DNA of 64,000 nucleotides, from the NCBI GenBank assembly GCA_015179045.1, contig WHUZ01000003.1, positions 1,674,001-1,738,000 on the forward strand, read 5' to 3'. The position numbers and the translations under genes are program-made. This DNA is from Kalaharituber pfeilii. Lineage: Eukaryota > Ascomycota > Pezizomycetes > Pezizales > Pezizaceae. The notes below the pieces were generated by a model. That model saw only the letters and a list, made by a program, of their open reading frames with translations, did not search any database and was not told the DNA's origin. This document shows, piece by piece, positions 49,451 to 60,436 of the stretch; within the stretch, counting starts at the first letter, position 1, and the number at the start of each line of letters is the position of its first letter.

Positions 49451-50595
49451 ATGCCAGACGCCAGCTCCAGCTCGGGACATCGAGAACATAACCAGGGAAA
49501 ACAGGATAGGTCATATACACCAGAACAGAAGGCTGCAGTGGACAGGGTGAGGAGATGTAAAGTTACAGATTACTATGCTATCCTTGACATTGAGAAAACG
49601 GTCACGGAGGGTGAAATAAAGAAGGCTTACAGACGACTTGCGCTTGTCATGCATCCTGATAAGAATGGCGCGCCAGGGGCGGATGAAGCATTCAAGAGTG
49701 GGTCTATCCATGATCTCATGCCTTACGATGAGGTAGTGAGCTAACTTTACCTTGCGAGCGATTAGTGGTGTCAAGAGCGTTTCAAGTACTGTCCGATCCG
49801 CAAAAGCGCGTGCAATACGACAAATTTGGTGGGGATCCGGACGCCCGTGGTGGGACTGGTGGTGGAGGTGGTGGCGGAGCAAGCCCATTTGCGGGAGGAT
49901 TTTCGCCTATGGGTGGATTTGGCGCCGGAGAGGAGTTATCGCCTGAGGACTTATTCAACATGTTCTTTGGCGCCGGGGGAGGCTTCGGTGGGTTTCAAGC
50001 AGGGTTCGGCGGGCCATTCGGGGAGTTTGTGAGCTTTAGCGGTCCGGGTATACGAGTACAGCATTTTGGCGGCATGCAAAGACGGAGGCGGCCCGCATCT
50101 ACCGGAACGACAGGACAAACGGGGCAAGCCAATGCGCAGGAGGAACCGGAAGCTAGCCTAGGTCAGACCTTCATCCAACTACTACCGCTTATCCTCCTCT
50201 TCCTGTTCCCCATCTTCAGCTCTCTCTTTTCCGAGCTCGGCTCCGGCTACGCAACCAGCAAGACGCCAGACTTCCGATTCGAGGAGATTCATCCCTTCAC
50301 GCAGATTCGCACGACACCGCGACACAACATAGCGTACTTTGTAAACCCCAAGGAAATCAGGGAATTTGGGATGACGGAGAAGAAGTTGAAGGATCTGGAC
50401 CGTATAGCGGAGGTGCGGTACGTGTCTGCGCTGCAGCAGCAGTGTAGAAGGGAGATGGTGGATCAGCAGAGCGAGATTGATGCTGCCATGGGATGGATCT
50501 GGGCCGATGGGGAAAGGGCGAGGAAGGCGAGGGAGAAGCCGTTAGTGGCATGTCAGAGGTTAAGAGAACTAGGGGAGGGAAGAGTTATGAACTAA
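49451..50595 (+). CDS. ER-membrane J-protein (Hlj1/DNAJB12-like, DUF1977)
   Basis: This Hsp40 co-chaperone stimulates Hsp70 at the cytosolic face of the ER and assists ER-associated degradation. Exons 49451-49697 and 49766-50595 give 358 residues; the single 68-bp intron falls inside the J-domain (donor GTGGGT). The J-domain spans about residues 39-105, with TDYYAILDI, the HPD motif at 68-70 (VMHPDKN) and [17 protein letters not shown] across the splice. A Gly/Phe-rich linker follows, then a single membrane segment at about 218-237 ([20 protein letters not shown]) and a C-terminal region typical of the DUF1977/DNAJB12-14 group. This order (J, G/F, one membrane segment, DUF1977-like tail) separates it from Ydj1-type J-proteins, which have zinc fingers; none are present. 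The open tail after about residue 345 is poorly conserved. Confidence 0.88.
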
Positions 50596-51367
50596 TTGGA
50601 GGATGTCGAACCTGCTGGGATTCATGGAGTGCACTAGCTGGGGCTGGCAGGACCGGGACCGGTATTTGGAGAAGGACAATGGGATAGGCAATAGATATTG
50701 ATAATAATTTGTTTCGGTCGTTGGTCAGGTTTCCCTTGGGCCTTTTTGTGTTTGAAGAACTTTTTTTTATGATAATTTTTGTTTCTTCTCATGGTCGGGG
50801 GCAGGGTAAAAGGAGTGTGGGGTGGTGTTGTCAAATTGGTGTGGCTAGACTATTGTGGCTTGCTTTTTTTATGCGATATATGCCTTCCTTTTTTTAGCAT
50901 TGTGAACTACTATTATGGCTTTTTTGTTCTTCTGTCATTTCTCGTTTCGACTTTCTTTTTCTTCCTCTTCCTCTTCTTCTGTAATTGGTGTGTGTATCAA
51001 ACCATTTGCTTTTGTGAAGTTGCTACTTGGTTCGTCAACAAGTTACAAAAAAACAGATTTCTTGATCATGATGTGTCTTCTCTTTGTTCTTGGTTTACTT
51101 ATTTATGTCCTAGGAGGGTTCCAAAACACTGAGTATATCGGTACAGTACTACTTGAAATGAACATACTTCATAGTACTTCTTATGCTGCATCTACGTCCT
51201 CAATGTATTGTAATTCATGAAGATGTTCAAGTTGGAAATTTGGGGACCTTATATCACGTGAACCGACACATTTGCGCATTGCATTTTTCGTATTTTTTGC
51301 GTCTTCTACCCGGTGACCCCGTATATCATGCCCTGCCATGGCGAACAGCTGCACGCGGGGTCACGTG

Positions 51368-51395
51368 AAAAAAAAAAAAAAAAAAAAAAAAAAAC
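51368..51395. repeat. poly(A) tract, 28 bases
   Basis: An uninterrupted A run directly abutting the first terminal-repeat-like sequence at 51396. Confidence 0.9.
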
Positions 51396-51483
51396 CCTAT
51401 ATCATTACTCGTATACTACCCTTTTGGCTATGACAAGACTAACTAGGAATAAAGATACACAGTAAAATAGCATACCATGCTCT

Positions 51484-51540
51484 GTTCTCGTGCCTAGACC
51501 CTCTTATTTAAGCGTACCAAGAGAGTCTGGGCACGAGAAC
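51484..51540. repeat. 22-bp inverted repeat with 13-base loop (hairpin)
   Basis: The arms 51484-51505 (GTTCTCGTGCCTAGACCCTC then TT) and 51519-51540 are complementary at 20 of 22 positions, separated by 13 bases. It could be the two ends of a tiny element remnant or a DNA hairpin. There is no terminator-like U run or gene end directly before it. Confidence 0.8.
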
Positions 51541-51590
51541 AACCACGCTCCACTTCTGCCACAGTAAGGAGTTTTTTTTTTTTTTTTTTT

Positions 51591-52146
51591 CTTTTTTTTC
51601 TTTTAATTATCATTACTCACATGCCGCCCTGTGGGCTATGGTGAGATTAAGTACATGAGGAAGTAAAGGGAATAGAACAAAGGTGAAGAAGGAAAAGAAA
51701 TAACCAAGTGATGATATCAATGAATCCAACTAGGCCAGGCCAACAGACTCGGAAGGCCTGGACTGGCCTGGACCGTGAAATTCTGGGCCTGGCCAGGCCG
51801 TGAGGGTCGCCTGGACCGGCCCAGGCGGCCTGAAACAATAAGGCCAATCAGGCCGGTCCAGGCCAACCAGGCCAGTCCAGACTATTCAGGCCGGTCCAGA
51901 CCATTCAGGCCAGCCCAGGCCATTCAGGCAGGTTTAAGCCAACTAAACGAATTCCTCCACAGCTATCCAGGTGAATTAAGGCCAGTGTTTACCAGATTGT
52001 TTGAGTATTTAAATGAGTAGAATCTTCCATATATCTAGAATTTTAAACAGCAGCGGTCTATGACTTTAGTCAAGTATGTATCACGTACCTAAATCCTCGC
52101 CATAGCCCACAGGGTGGCACGCGAGTGATGATATTAAAAAAAAAAC
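51591..52146. mobile_element. non-autonomous inverted-repeat element (about 555 bp) with internal CAGGCC array
   Basis: Both ends carry a roughly 50-bp inverted terminal repeat: a T-rich outer end followed by TATCATTACTCACATGCCGC and CCTGTGGGCTATGGTGAG on the left. The reverse complement of 52096-52145 matches it with only a handful of differences. The interior holds a GC-rich, CAGGCC-based array (51732-51932) and no gene. The structure fits a MITE-like non-autonomous DNA element. Target-site duplications cannot be fixed because both ends run into A/T homopolymers. Confidence 0.7.
51732..51932. repeat. CAGGCC/GGTCCAGGCC degenerate tandem and inverted array
   Basis: Roughly 200 bases are built from repeated CAGGCC, GGTCCAG and CCATTCAGGCC units, partly direct and partly inverted around about 51800-51840. 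The GC content contrasts sharply with the AT-rich flanks. The plus-strand open frame over it is a by-product of the repeat. Confidence 0.85.
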
Positions 52147-53348
52147 AAAGTATGTGTCACACTTTATATTCAAGTATATATACTAACAAATATTTTAGAA
52201 ATGACGGACCTTCCCCCAGGCCATTTCTGGCTCCATACTCTGCACTCTCCCCATATGTGTTTGGCTGATTCTTCTTTCTCCCTGCATCATCGGTCAGTAA
52301 GGAAAAGCTCTTCCCCATAACATACTCAATATATAATATCTCCTGCTCTTCAGCACCCAAAAGCCAGTCTATTAATCACCCTGATCCAGTCTCCTACTTC
52401 AGCACTCAGATCCTTCATAATATCAGTCTCCGTGATGTTGAGGTTAGCATCGCGGTAATTCAGGGATCCCTTGTGTATTACACGCGCGCTGGCGCTAAGA
52501 GGCTTGCCAAGACCGCCATAGCGCGCGCGTTTGTGATTTACCTCTTAAGTGAGTGAATATGGTACCTCACGCTGGCCCCACACACACGTGCACACCACAG
52601 CCCTTTATGGGGCAACGCATCACACTCGCGCACCCCACACCCCACCCAAACGCATAAAGGAAGGAAAAAAATTGGAATTGCGGCGGCGGAGAACGCGCGA
52701 GGTGCCTCTGTTCCGCTTTTTTACACGCTAGACTGAGAAGGCCATTGAAGGAGATATATTGAAGGAAAAAAAGAGAAAGAGAGAGAGCAGGCGAAGCAGA
52801 AACGAAGCCACGGAACCTTGGGACGGGAGCTCTTAAGATTTTTCTTTTTCAAACAGGTTATTTTTTGGGGTTCCACAGTTTTCATTTTTCTTCACCTCTG
52901 CATAACAAAAGGTGGGCAAGCCTCATTCCAACCCTCACCCTCCGTTCCACCAACTCTGCCTTCAAACAGTACAGGAAAAGGGGGAACAGGACTCCTATAT
53001 TCAGCACATGACAACTAACTAGCTTGAAAGTTTGTTTTCCGTTGCTGTTCGGTTAGGCTTATGGTTTTAGAATTGTAATACAGGTTAACTACTTGTGTGT
53101 TTGGGTTTTACTTTTTACGTACGACTGGTCTTTTTCACTTTTACGAAAACGCACGTACACGAAACGTGCTAGCGGACATCGATATAAGAAATATCGGAGA
53201 GGGATTAAGAAGTTCAAAAGACAGAACTGGCAATAATCTCACGAAGCGTACATAGGTACTTGCGATAAGGCTGCTAGAAGAACTTTGCGGGAATATTAAG
53301 AAGGAAAAGAATCACACTTGATAACGCAAGACCCGCCAAACAATCAAA

Positions 53349-55032
53349 ATGGCAGCCGACGCAGCAGCACAGACTGCGTTTTTGGAGGAGGCGTTCCCGG
53401 GGAAGGAGAATCTGCAGTTGAAGAATAGGGTGAGGGGAATAATTGGTGAGTGACAGTATTTATAAAATTCACGGTTTCTTGTATTTGTTTGCTTCTGAGG
53501 TGATAAGATCCAATATGACTGACATTATGTCTTTATATATACAGCCCAAAACCCGAAACAAATCCTTCCGGTCTTCAAATCAATAGCAGAGTACGTCAAC
53601 AGTTTGCACCATCAAGTCGCCCAGCTGCAGTCCTCGATCGCATCTTTTTCCGCGTCCGTCAAGAACGAAGAAGGCATCGGAGGAGGCGACTCTCCGACTC
53701 CGCTGAAGAAACGGAAGTTGGAAAATGGGGGAAGCGAGATTGCGCCGTCGGGGCCTGGGGCTGCTGGGGATGCGGGAGCAGTGGAGAGGGCGGTGATGGA
53801 CGCAGCGCCCCTTGCGATAGTGGCGGATATTTCTTTCTCTGTGCCCCAGAGGAAGAAGTTCACTGTTGTGGTGACGGCTGGTGGGATTGCGGCTGTCGCT
53901 CCTGCAGCGAATAAGGTGGAGTTTGCGGTGAGGTGGGAGGATATAAGTATGTTTCATCCCCCTTCTTCATTTGTGCTTGTCTGTGGACAAACAATAACGA
54001 TCAATAACAGAACTTATCGCCCTCCTCCCCGTTCCCGAAAAGGCCGTTCGCCAACTTAATTTCTGCCTCTTACCTACCGGCTCCGAAGGCCTCGACGCCG
54101 CAACTTCAGTCACCGACTCCGCCGTCTTCACGATCCCGGACACTGCTTCCGCTGCGCCCAAAACCGCCACTGGTCCCGCCCTAGCCAATACCCAGTACGA
54201 TCAGACCTCGTACAAGACGCTCTTTGTGTCCCTCTTCAACGCCCACTCGCCCAATAAAGTCGTCGAACCTTCACCAAACGAATTTACGAGCGCTGTACCG
54301 CAACCACAAAGGAAGGGTGAACCAGCTTTTCATGTGAAGGCGCATAGAGGGACAAAGGATGGGTATCTGTATTTCCTTCCTGGAGGGATCCTCTGGGCGT
54401 TTAAGAAGCCACTGGCATATTTTGAGTTTGTGAGGATTGAGAGCGTGAGCTATACGAGTATTACAAAAAGGACGTTCAATTTAAATATACATGTGCATCC
54501 CGGAGCCGGAGCGGTGGGCGTGGAGGCTGGAAAGGGGGAGGAGGTGGAGTTCGCAATGATAGACCAGGTCGACTATACAGGCATCGATGGCTACGTTAGA
54601 AAACAGAGACTGAACGACGCGAGTATGGCAGAGATGAGGAGGGCGGTGGTGTACAATGTGAACAAGGCAAAGGACGATGAAGAGGAGGAAAATGCTGGCG
54701 GTGGTGGGAATGGGGCGACAGTAAGCGACTTGCAGAGGGCGCTCGAGCAGGCGGAGGAGGAGGAGGAGGGCGAGGATTATGTGCCTGGAGAGGGAGAGGG
54801 GGAGAGTGGTGGCAGCGGAGGGGAGACTGATAGTGAGGAAGATGGGGATGATAGTGAGGAGGAGGGGGAGGGGGAGGGGGATGGGAGTGACGACGAGGGG
54901 ACGGTGGATTTGAGGGAGGAGCTGGGGAGCGAGTTGGAGGATGTGGGCGGGGGAGGAGAGGATGAGGAGATGGGGGGTGTGGCGAAAGCGGTGGTGGAGA
55001 GGCGGAGGAGGGGGAGGGGGGGAAGGAGATGA
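53349..55032 (+). CDS. RTT106: histone chaperone RTT106-like
   Basis: Rtt106 binds histone H3-H4 (preferring acetylated H3 Lys56 in yeast) and deposits it behind replication forks; it also helps regulate histone genes and silencing. Exons are 53349-53445, 53545-53946 and 54011-55032, giving 506 residues; introns are 99 and 64 bp. After an N-terminal helical part (QNPKQILPVFKSIAEYVN) and a basic KKRKLE patch come the tandem PH-like domains. Recognisable parts are VPQRKKFTVVV, KLIALLPVPEKAVRQLNFCL, AHRGTKDGYLYFLPGGILW and FDFxK-type strand FEFVRIESVSYTSITKRTFNL. The last ~130 residues are extremely acidic (Glu/Asp/Gly/Ser-rich), with a basic RRRRGRGGRR end, as in fungal Rtt106 proteins. The GAGGAG-rich DNA there makes the exact tail length variable. 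Confidence 0.9.
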
Positions 55033-55476
55033 GGAATAAGGAGTCTAGAGCTTCTTTTTATTTGATTGTACTGAAATTGAATGAGCAGGGAGAGCTACGA
55101 CCTCTTGCTCTGACTGCCTAGATGCACCTATGCTATCGCGGCCCCACCACAATATATATATAACGAATGAGATGTATAAAATTTATGGTCCTGAAATTCA
55201 TTCATTCATTTACTCATTCCGAGAGTGCTCAGCGTGCAACCCCCGCTGGCAGGGCTTATGAGCACTACTAGTAGCATCTTATATATATACAATAGTAGCA
55301 AATGTAACACACCATGTTTTTTGTTTTGTTTCTCTTGACTCCTCCATTGGTGAGCCCTTCTTCATGATTTTTGTTTTTTTGGGTTTACGGAGGTTTGAGA
55401 CTTTATGTTGTATGATATGTATGTATGTATGAAGGATGAGGAGGGCAAAGGAAGGAACGAAACACACCGTTACCAG

Positions 55477-55515
<39 letters not shown>

Positions 55516-55531
55516 AGAGAGAGAGAGAGAA
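55477..55531. repeat. poly(A) tract (36 bases) followed by (GA)n
   Basis: An uninterrupted A run switches directly to about nine GA units, a compound microsatellite. Confidence 0.9.
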
Positions 55532-56636
55532 AGAAAAGAAAAGAGAAAGAAAAAGTCCCTTTTTTCCCAGTTATTCGGAACTGTAGGAATATGCGTCGTG
55601 AGGACAGCAAAAGCGGGGCCACGATGCATCACTACAACTTGAGGCTGCCATTGCTCCAGCAAACCTCCGAGGCTGGCTCCGTCTGTCTAGCTTGCTTCAC
55701 CTTTCCTATTGTCTTCCTTATCATAACTGTTCGAAATATCACTAGGATATGCCCTGAATAGATTGCGGGCGTCCTGTTTGGAGTACTTCTGCGTTATGTT
55801 TGGTTTTAAGGTCAGATATATGGAGGGGCAATGGTGCCTGTTTATGGATATGCATACTGGTATTGTCAAGGCGAAGGAACACCCGTTGCGTAGTGTTGCT
55901 ATGGCTCTGGCTCGTAGTCTGGGTTCTGTTCACGCATCCACTTCCAAATTCAAGTGTGAGTTCCTCCGCTTCCAATTCATTCTGACGAGACTCCCTACCT
56001 GCTGAATCTAACTAAAAACACACATCTTAATCGAAGCGCCAGTAACCATAGTTACCCCACCTTCATATTACAAAAACACCATCCACCCCGCCTTTGCCCA
56101 GACTTCCACATATATGGAACCTACCCAGCATACACAGAATCAGTCTTTTCAAGGTAAACGAAAAAGAATGATTTTCGCGTGCAGTCTTTTGCTCCCTGGC
56201 AGACATGATGGGCTTCCTTTGGTGTTTGTTAATTGCTGTGCGCTTTGAATATGGAAGCAGTTTTGAATTTGGGGAGAGCGCTGTGGGAACTAAGCTCTGT
56301 ATGAAAATTAGCTGGAGAATGGGCTCTGCTTTGTTGATATCGCAAGGGTCGTTGCGGCTTCGGCTTGAAGAAAAGCAGCGCTTGCTAGAGTACGTTGTAT
56401 GCTGCTGAAATATGTATGGTTCAGATATATGCCATACATCCACATCCATAGTGCTTCGAATATGCATCTACCTCCTTTGCAAGTCAGGTCCAAGGAAAAT
56501 TGTTCCCACAGCACTACCATCTGCCAAACGAAGGTGAAATGGAACCCATTCACACCTTTCTTCCCATCCTACACAATTCCTTGCTACCCACCATGATTTC
56601 ATCTACCGAACCCTCTAGCAAATTATAAGAACTTGA

Positions 56637-56915
56637 CGATCCAGAAAGCAATCCCTTCCTTACCCCAACGAACCAGTGACATTTCAATTCTATGCATGGC
56701 ATCAATGCCATCATCCGCAATGAGATATCCGTCTTTGTTGCCCCATCAAGGAATCTTAACACGTCTTGTTCGGTCCGCTAAGGTCTGGAATGCTAGCGAG
56801 CCTTCTACACCCTGAGGATCATGCGAGACATCATTGCCGCCTTGTGTATTTGAGGAAGAGGGGGTATGAGTGGGGGAGAAGGGTGTCAAGGACACTTTCT
56901 ATACCCACGAGCGGG
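56637..56915 (-). pseudogene. short coding-like stretch with an in-frame stop, unknown
   Basis: On the minus strand one frame reads GVEGSLAFQTLADRTRRVKI-P, then a TGA, then WGNKDGYLIADDGIDAMHRI and EMSLVRWGKEGIAFWIVKFL before the next stop. Composition on both sides of the TGA looks like one continuous protein. No intron of workable length can remove the stop. I do not recognise a family. It could be a recently disabled gene fragment or coincidence. Confidence 0.25.
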
Positions 56916-57649
56916 GCCCATTTCGAGTTACTGCTAAAGGAGGTCTAAACTAGACTCTAAGATAATTGTCTGCCTGTACAGAAGGATTAGAGCGACCAGG
57001 CCCAGGCAGAAACCCATAAAACTCTTTTTCCTTACAGCAAGCAAAAGTTGAGTTCACTTCTTTTCATTCGAGCTAGAGCCTTGTGGGAAATCAAAAGATG
57101 GTGGTTTGGCCCGGGTGTTATGCTTTACTGAGACTTACCCTGACTCGAGTAACTGTCTACGTATTACTTACTATCGACATGGCAAGCTGATATGACGTAT
57201 CAGGTCCAGGTATGATAGGTAATAGGGCTGTCGTATTTTTCTCACCATATCCGTACATCCAATAGGAAAACAAAAAACAAAAAAAAAAGAAACAAAAGAT
57301 AAAAGCAGAAACACAATGATCACCTCACCCCCACCTCCGCGCTCCTTCTCACGCAACTCCAACTCCGAAACCGAAACCAACCCAAACCCAGAACCAATCA
57401 TTACCCGAAACAAAGAAAAACAAGCTTAAATAACAAACTACTTACAAACAAATCTTTAAAGCCCCCCATTACGTATAGCTAAAGAAGCATCAAAAATTAT
57501 TACACCAAACCAGGCAGTTGCAACATCAAACAAAATAACTCAATACAGTCAAACATCATTAGAGGCTACTTTCATCTCCCATTATAAGATCATCCACCCA
57601 CAATGAAGCTCATACAACCTCCTTTCACCACATTCCACTCCATTCCACG

Positions 57650-59262
57650 TCAGTTTGACCCTTCTCCCAAGGCTACACCCTTCTCATCCTCCCTCATCTT
57701 CTCCTTTCCCTTCCCAGCCACACAACACCGACTCTGATTCAATATTACCGGCGCCATAACCGGCTGTTCACCAGCACCCACCTGTTGCATCGGTATTATG
57801 ACCTCGCTCGTCAACGGGGCCCCGTCAATCTCCATCATCGCCCCCTCTTCCTCATCCTCCGTTTTGATACTCGCCGTCCGCCTCGACCTCACGCTTCCCA
57901 CTTCATCTTCCTCATCCTCACCACCCACACCACCACATCCTCCACTTTCCGCATCTAACTGAACCTCTCCCCACTCTCCTTTCCGACACCTGGGTACTCC
58001 CCCCACCGAAGTTCCTGCAATTCCCGCAACCAAGGTATAATTCTCAATTCCAGCTCCACTTCTCTGCGATCCCAGTGCATCTCCACTACTAGCGCCCGCC
58101 AACCCTGGCGAATTTAGTCCCCTAACACTAGAATTATCCCCCCCACCTCCCAACCTCCCATACAACGAAGACCTATCACCCGGGGTCCTAATGGATGCAT
58201 TCGATCTCTCGTTATCCATCGACGACAGCACGCTCATTGGCAATGACTCCATTGACCCGCCCCACAGCGAAGCTGGTGCCAGTGCGCGGATCGACGCATC
58301 GGTGTCGAACGAACGGCGACGACGTCGTTTTGAGGACGAGGCGAGTGTTATTATTGATGCATTGTCGGTGAGAAGGCCGTTTGCTGTTGGGTTGGGATAG
58401 TACATTTGACTGCTGCTGTTGGCAGGGTGCAGACTGGGGTGGGAAGAGGGTGAGTTATTGAAGAATACGGGAGGGGCATAAGTGTGGTTGTAGTGAGAGG
58501 GGTGAGGGTTGTAGTTGCTGTGGTTGTGGCCGCCACCGCCAAGGTTGGGAGCAGTAGACGTGATGGTCGTCAGGGTTGTGGTAAGAGATCGGACAGATGG
58601 GGCAGGAGAGGAGAAGGTGGAGGGAGATTTGAGTGAGGTTGCAGTGGTGGTAATAGTGTGGTTAGAAGGCTTTGGTTGGGATGAGGGACTTGATGAGGCG
58701 CTATCAGAGCCAGCGGAGTGATTCTGTTGGTGATGGCGTTTGTGTACGTCGTCACATGATGGGCCAGTTACGGTGGCTATGGTTGAAGTTGTGTTGAGTG
58801 GTATTGGCAGACTTGGATGCGAATTGCTCCGGTGCTTCCCGGAATGCGTCCTGCTGATACCAGAGGCAACGCTCGGCCCAGTGTTGCTCTTGTAAAGTGC
58901 GCTGTTATCTATACGATCAGGGTGCGAAGATTTGTGGCCGACTGAGCCGTTCTGTGTCGCTGAGAAGTGATGCGAGGTTTTGAGTCCGGCAAGACGCTTC
59001 ATGAGCGAGCTGAAGGGTTTTCGATGGGTGCGCGCGGCGGTGGTACCTGATGCGGTGACTGCTACTGGTTTTGGAGCATCCGGTGGACCGCTTGCGCCGC
59101 TTCCTGGGGATATGATGGTTAGAAAACGAAACAGCGGACTCATCAAGACAAGGAGAAGGTGGGAAATGGACGGCGAGGTTCGAAGGGCGGCAGCGAGTGA
59201 CATGAAGAAAGGGCTTGCAGACACTCACTTCGGGCGTGCCCATGTGATACGGCGGTAGCCAT
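57650..59262 (-). CDS. fungal protein of unknown function, Ser/Thr-rich, KRRRRRSFDTD motif
   Basis: Exons 59262-59229 and 59103-57650 give 495 residues, with one 125-bp intron (donor GTGAGT). The start MATAVSHGHAR was chosen because the alternative, reading through the intron, gives an implausible hydrophobic N terminus. Most of the protein is low-complexity (Ser, Thr, Pro, Asn, His) and probably disordered. Two blocks stand out as conserved-looking: LMKRLAGLKTSHHFSATQNG near residues 40-60, and ASIITLASSSKRRRRRSFDT followed by DASIRALAPASLWGGSMESL near 260-300. A basic KRRRRR run could be a nuclear signal, and the serines after it are candidate phosphosites. I recall similar blocks in uncharacterised filamentous-ascomycete proteins but cannot name a family. 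The C-terminal half is acidic and Gly-rich. It is divergent with MLH3 across a 1.17 kb spacer. Confidence 0.72.
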
Positions 59263-59510
59263 TGTAACTTGGGGCCTTATGTGCTAGGGCTGGACGTGTA
59301 GTAGCAAGTGTGAGCGTAGAGAGGGGTGGGGTGCAGAATATTAGAGATTAAGCGGGATAGCGAGGTGATGATTCTAGAGATAAGCAACAAGGCTGTCAAG
59401 GGGGGGAGCGCAGGGGGGGAGGAGGGGGGAGCTGAGAAGAAATAAGCTGGGAATAAGCTTATTTGAGAATGAGTGGAGAGGGAATGGTGATGAAGGAGAG
59501 GGAGAGGGGG

Positions 59511-59592
59511 GAGCGGGAGGGGGAGGGGGAGCGGGAGGGGGAGGGGGAGCGGGAGGGGGAGGGGGAGCGGGAGGGGGAGGGGAGCGGGAGGG
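59511..59592 (+). repeat. 18-bp G-rich minisatellite
   Basis: About four and a half copies of a unit built as GAGCGGGAGGGGGAGGGG. The G-run spacing suggests G-quadruplex potential on the plus strand. It sits in the spacer between divergent genes. Confidence 0.85.
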
Positions 59593-59704
59593 GGGATGAC
59601 GGAGAGATGGTGCGAGGAGGGCAGACGGAGGAGAAGAGCTTTGAGCTTTGAGCGGACGGAAATGGAGCTTGGGATGCTGCTGCAGCGCGATGCGAGGGGG
59701 CGGT

Positions 59705-59745
59705 ATGTGTGCGGTGTGCGGTGTGCGGTGTGCGGTGTGCGGCGT
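59705..59745 (+). repeat. TGTGCGG heptamer repeat
   Basis: Five to six tandem copies of TGTGCGG, the last one slightly changed. Confidence 0.85.
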
Positions 59746-60436
59746 GGGTGATGCCACCTGGTTCTGGGTTGTACGCATGCGGTGCGTGCGGCGTGATGGA
59801 AAGTACCGGCACAGCACTGCGCCTGCGTGTCAACTTCATTCGTGCCAGCCGGGGGGACGCTGCTCCGCCGCCGCCGTCCCCCCGCTGCGGTGTCGGCGTC
59901 GGCGGCCATCGCCGTCAGCAGTCACGCCAGCGTAACAGCCCGCCCGTGGCGCGGCAGGTTTGGCCCGGCAGAGTCGAGGAGCCCCGCCGTGCAACGTGCC
60001 CACGCTGGACGCTGCAATTGGGATGCCGCCTGGGCCGATTGGGAATCCATCGCGCGGGAGTGTTCAGCCGTTGTACCTGGCTGGACGGGCAGTCGTCACG
60101 AAATACCACCGGGTGCGCTGGGCGCCTTCCCTGGCCCCCCGGCCGCCCACCGCCAGCAGGCTGCCCCACGCTGACCATGCGTCCAGGCGGCGACGCAGGG
60201 CCCGGCGCGGCAGGGGGCGATCAGTCATAGTCATGCAGTCACGCAGCCGCCCACCTTCGCACAGTGCAGTGTCGCAGCCCTCCCTGCTCTGGCCACCCGC
60301 GGCCCTACAAGAACCCAAGGCCCCTCTTCCCCAGCGCCCGCGCTCGCAGACTCCAAGGCCCCGTCTCCGTCTCCTGCGCTACGCTCCGGCGCTCCGCGTC
60401 CCGATCTCGGCCGAGGCCCCAAACCTTGCCCTGTCG

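Larger units (their letters stand above)
50596..53348. other. repeat-bearing spacer before RTT106
   Basis: The left part (50.6-51.2 kb) is T-rich presumed 3' flank. The middle (51368-52146) is a compound of homopolymer tracts, terminal-repeat-like sequences, a hairpin and a GC-rich array, listed separately. From 52.2 to 53.35 kb there is no supportable gene; a GC-skewed patch near 52.5-52.7 kb and the AT-rich RTT106 promoter are present. Confidence 0.55.
55033..57649. other. spacer between RTT106 and the unknown-protein gene
   Basis: The left end is the 3' flank of RTT106. A 36-base poly(A) followed by a GA run (55477-55531) lies in the middle. At about 56637-56940 the minus strand reads like protein with one in-frame stop (listed separately). 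From 57.0 to 57.65 kb the DNA is A-rich and presumably includes 3' untranslated sequence of the minus-strand gene. No complete gene is visible. Confidence 0.5.
59263..60436. other. GC-rich spacer between divergent genes
   Basis: This shared upstream region of the unknown-protein gene (-) and MLH3 (+) holds a G-rich minisatellite (59511-59592) and a TGTGCGG heptamer repeat (59705-59745). The 59.8-60.4 kb part is GC- and CpG-rich, and open frames on several frames are a composition effect. The MLH3 reading frame is open upstream to 59960, so an earlier start cannot be excluded. Confidence 0.6.

Noticed and set aside
51775..52020. 81-codon open frame over the CAGGCC array
   Set aside because: The peptide is a direct translation of tandem repeats inside an inverted-repeat element, not a gene.
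59277..60230. Long open frames on both strands before MLH3
   Set aside because: They are created by the G-rich minisatellite, the TGTGCGG repeat and CpG-rich DNA; residues are Pro/Arg/Ala-rich noise without conserved motifs.
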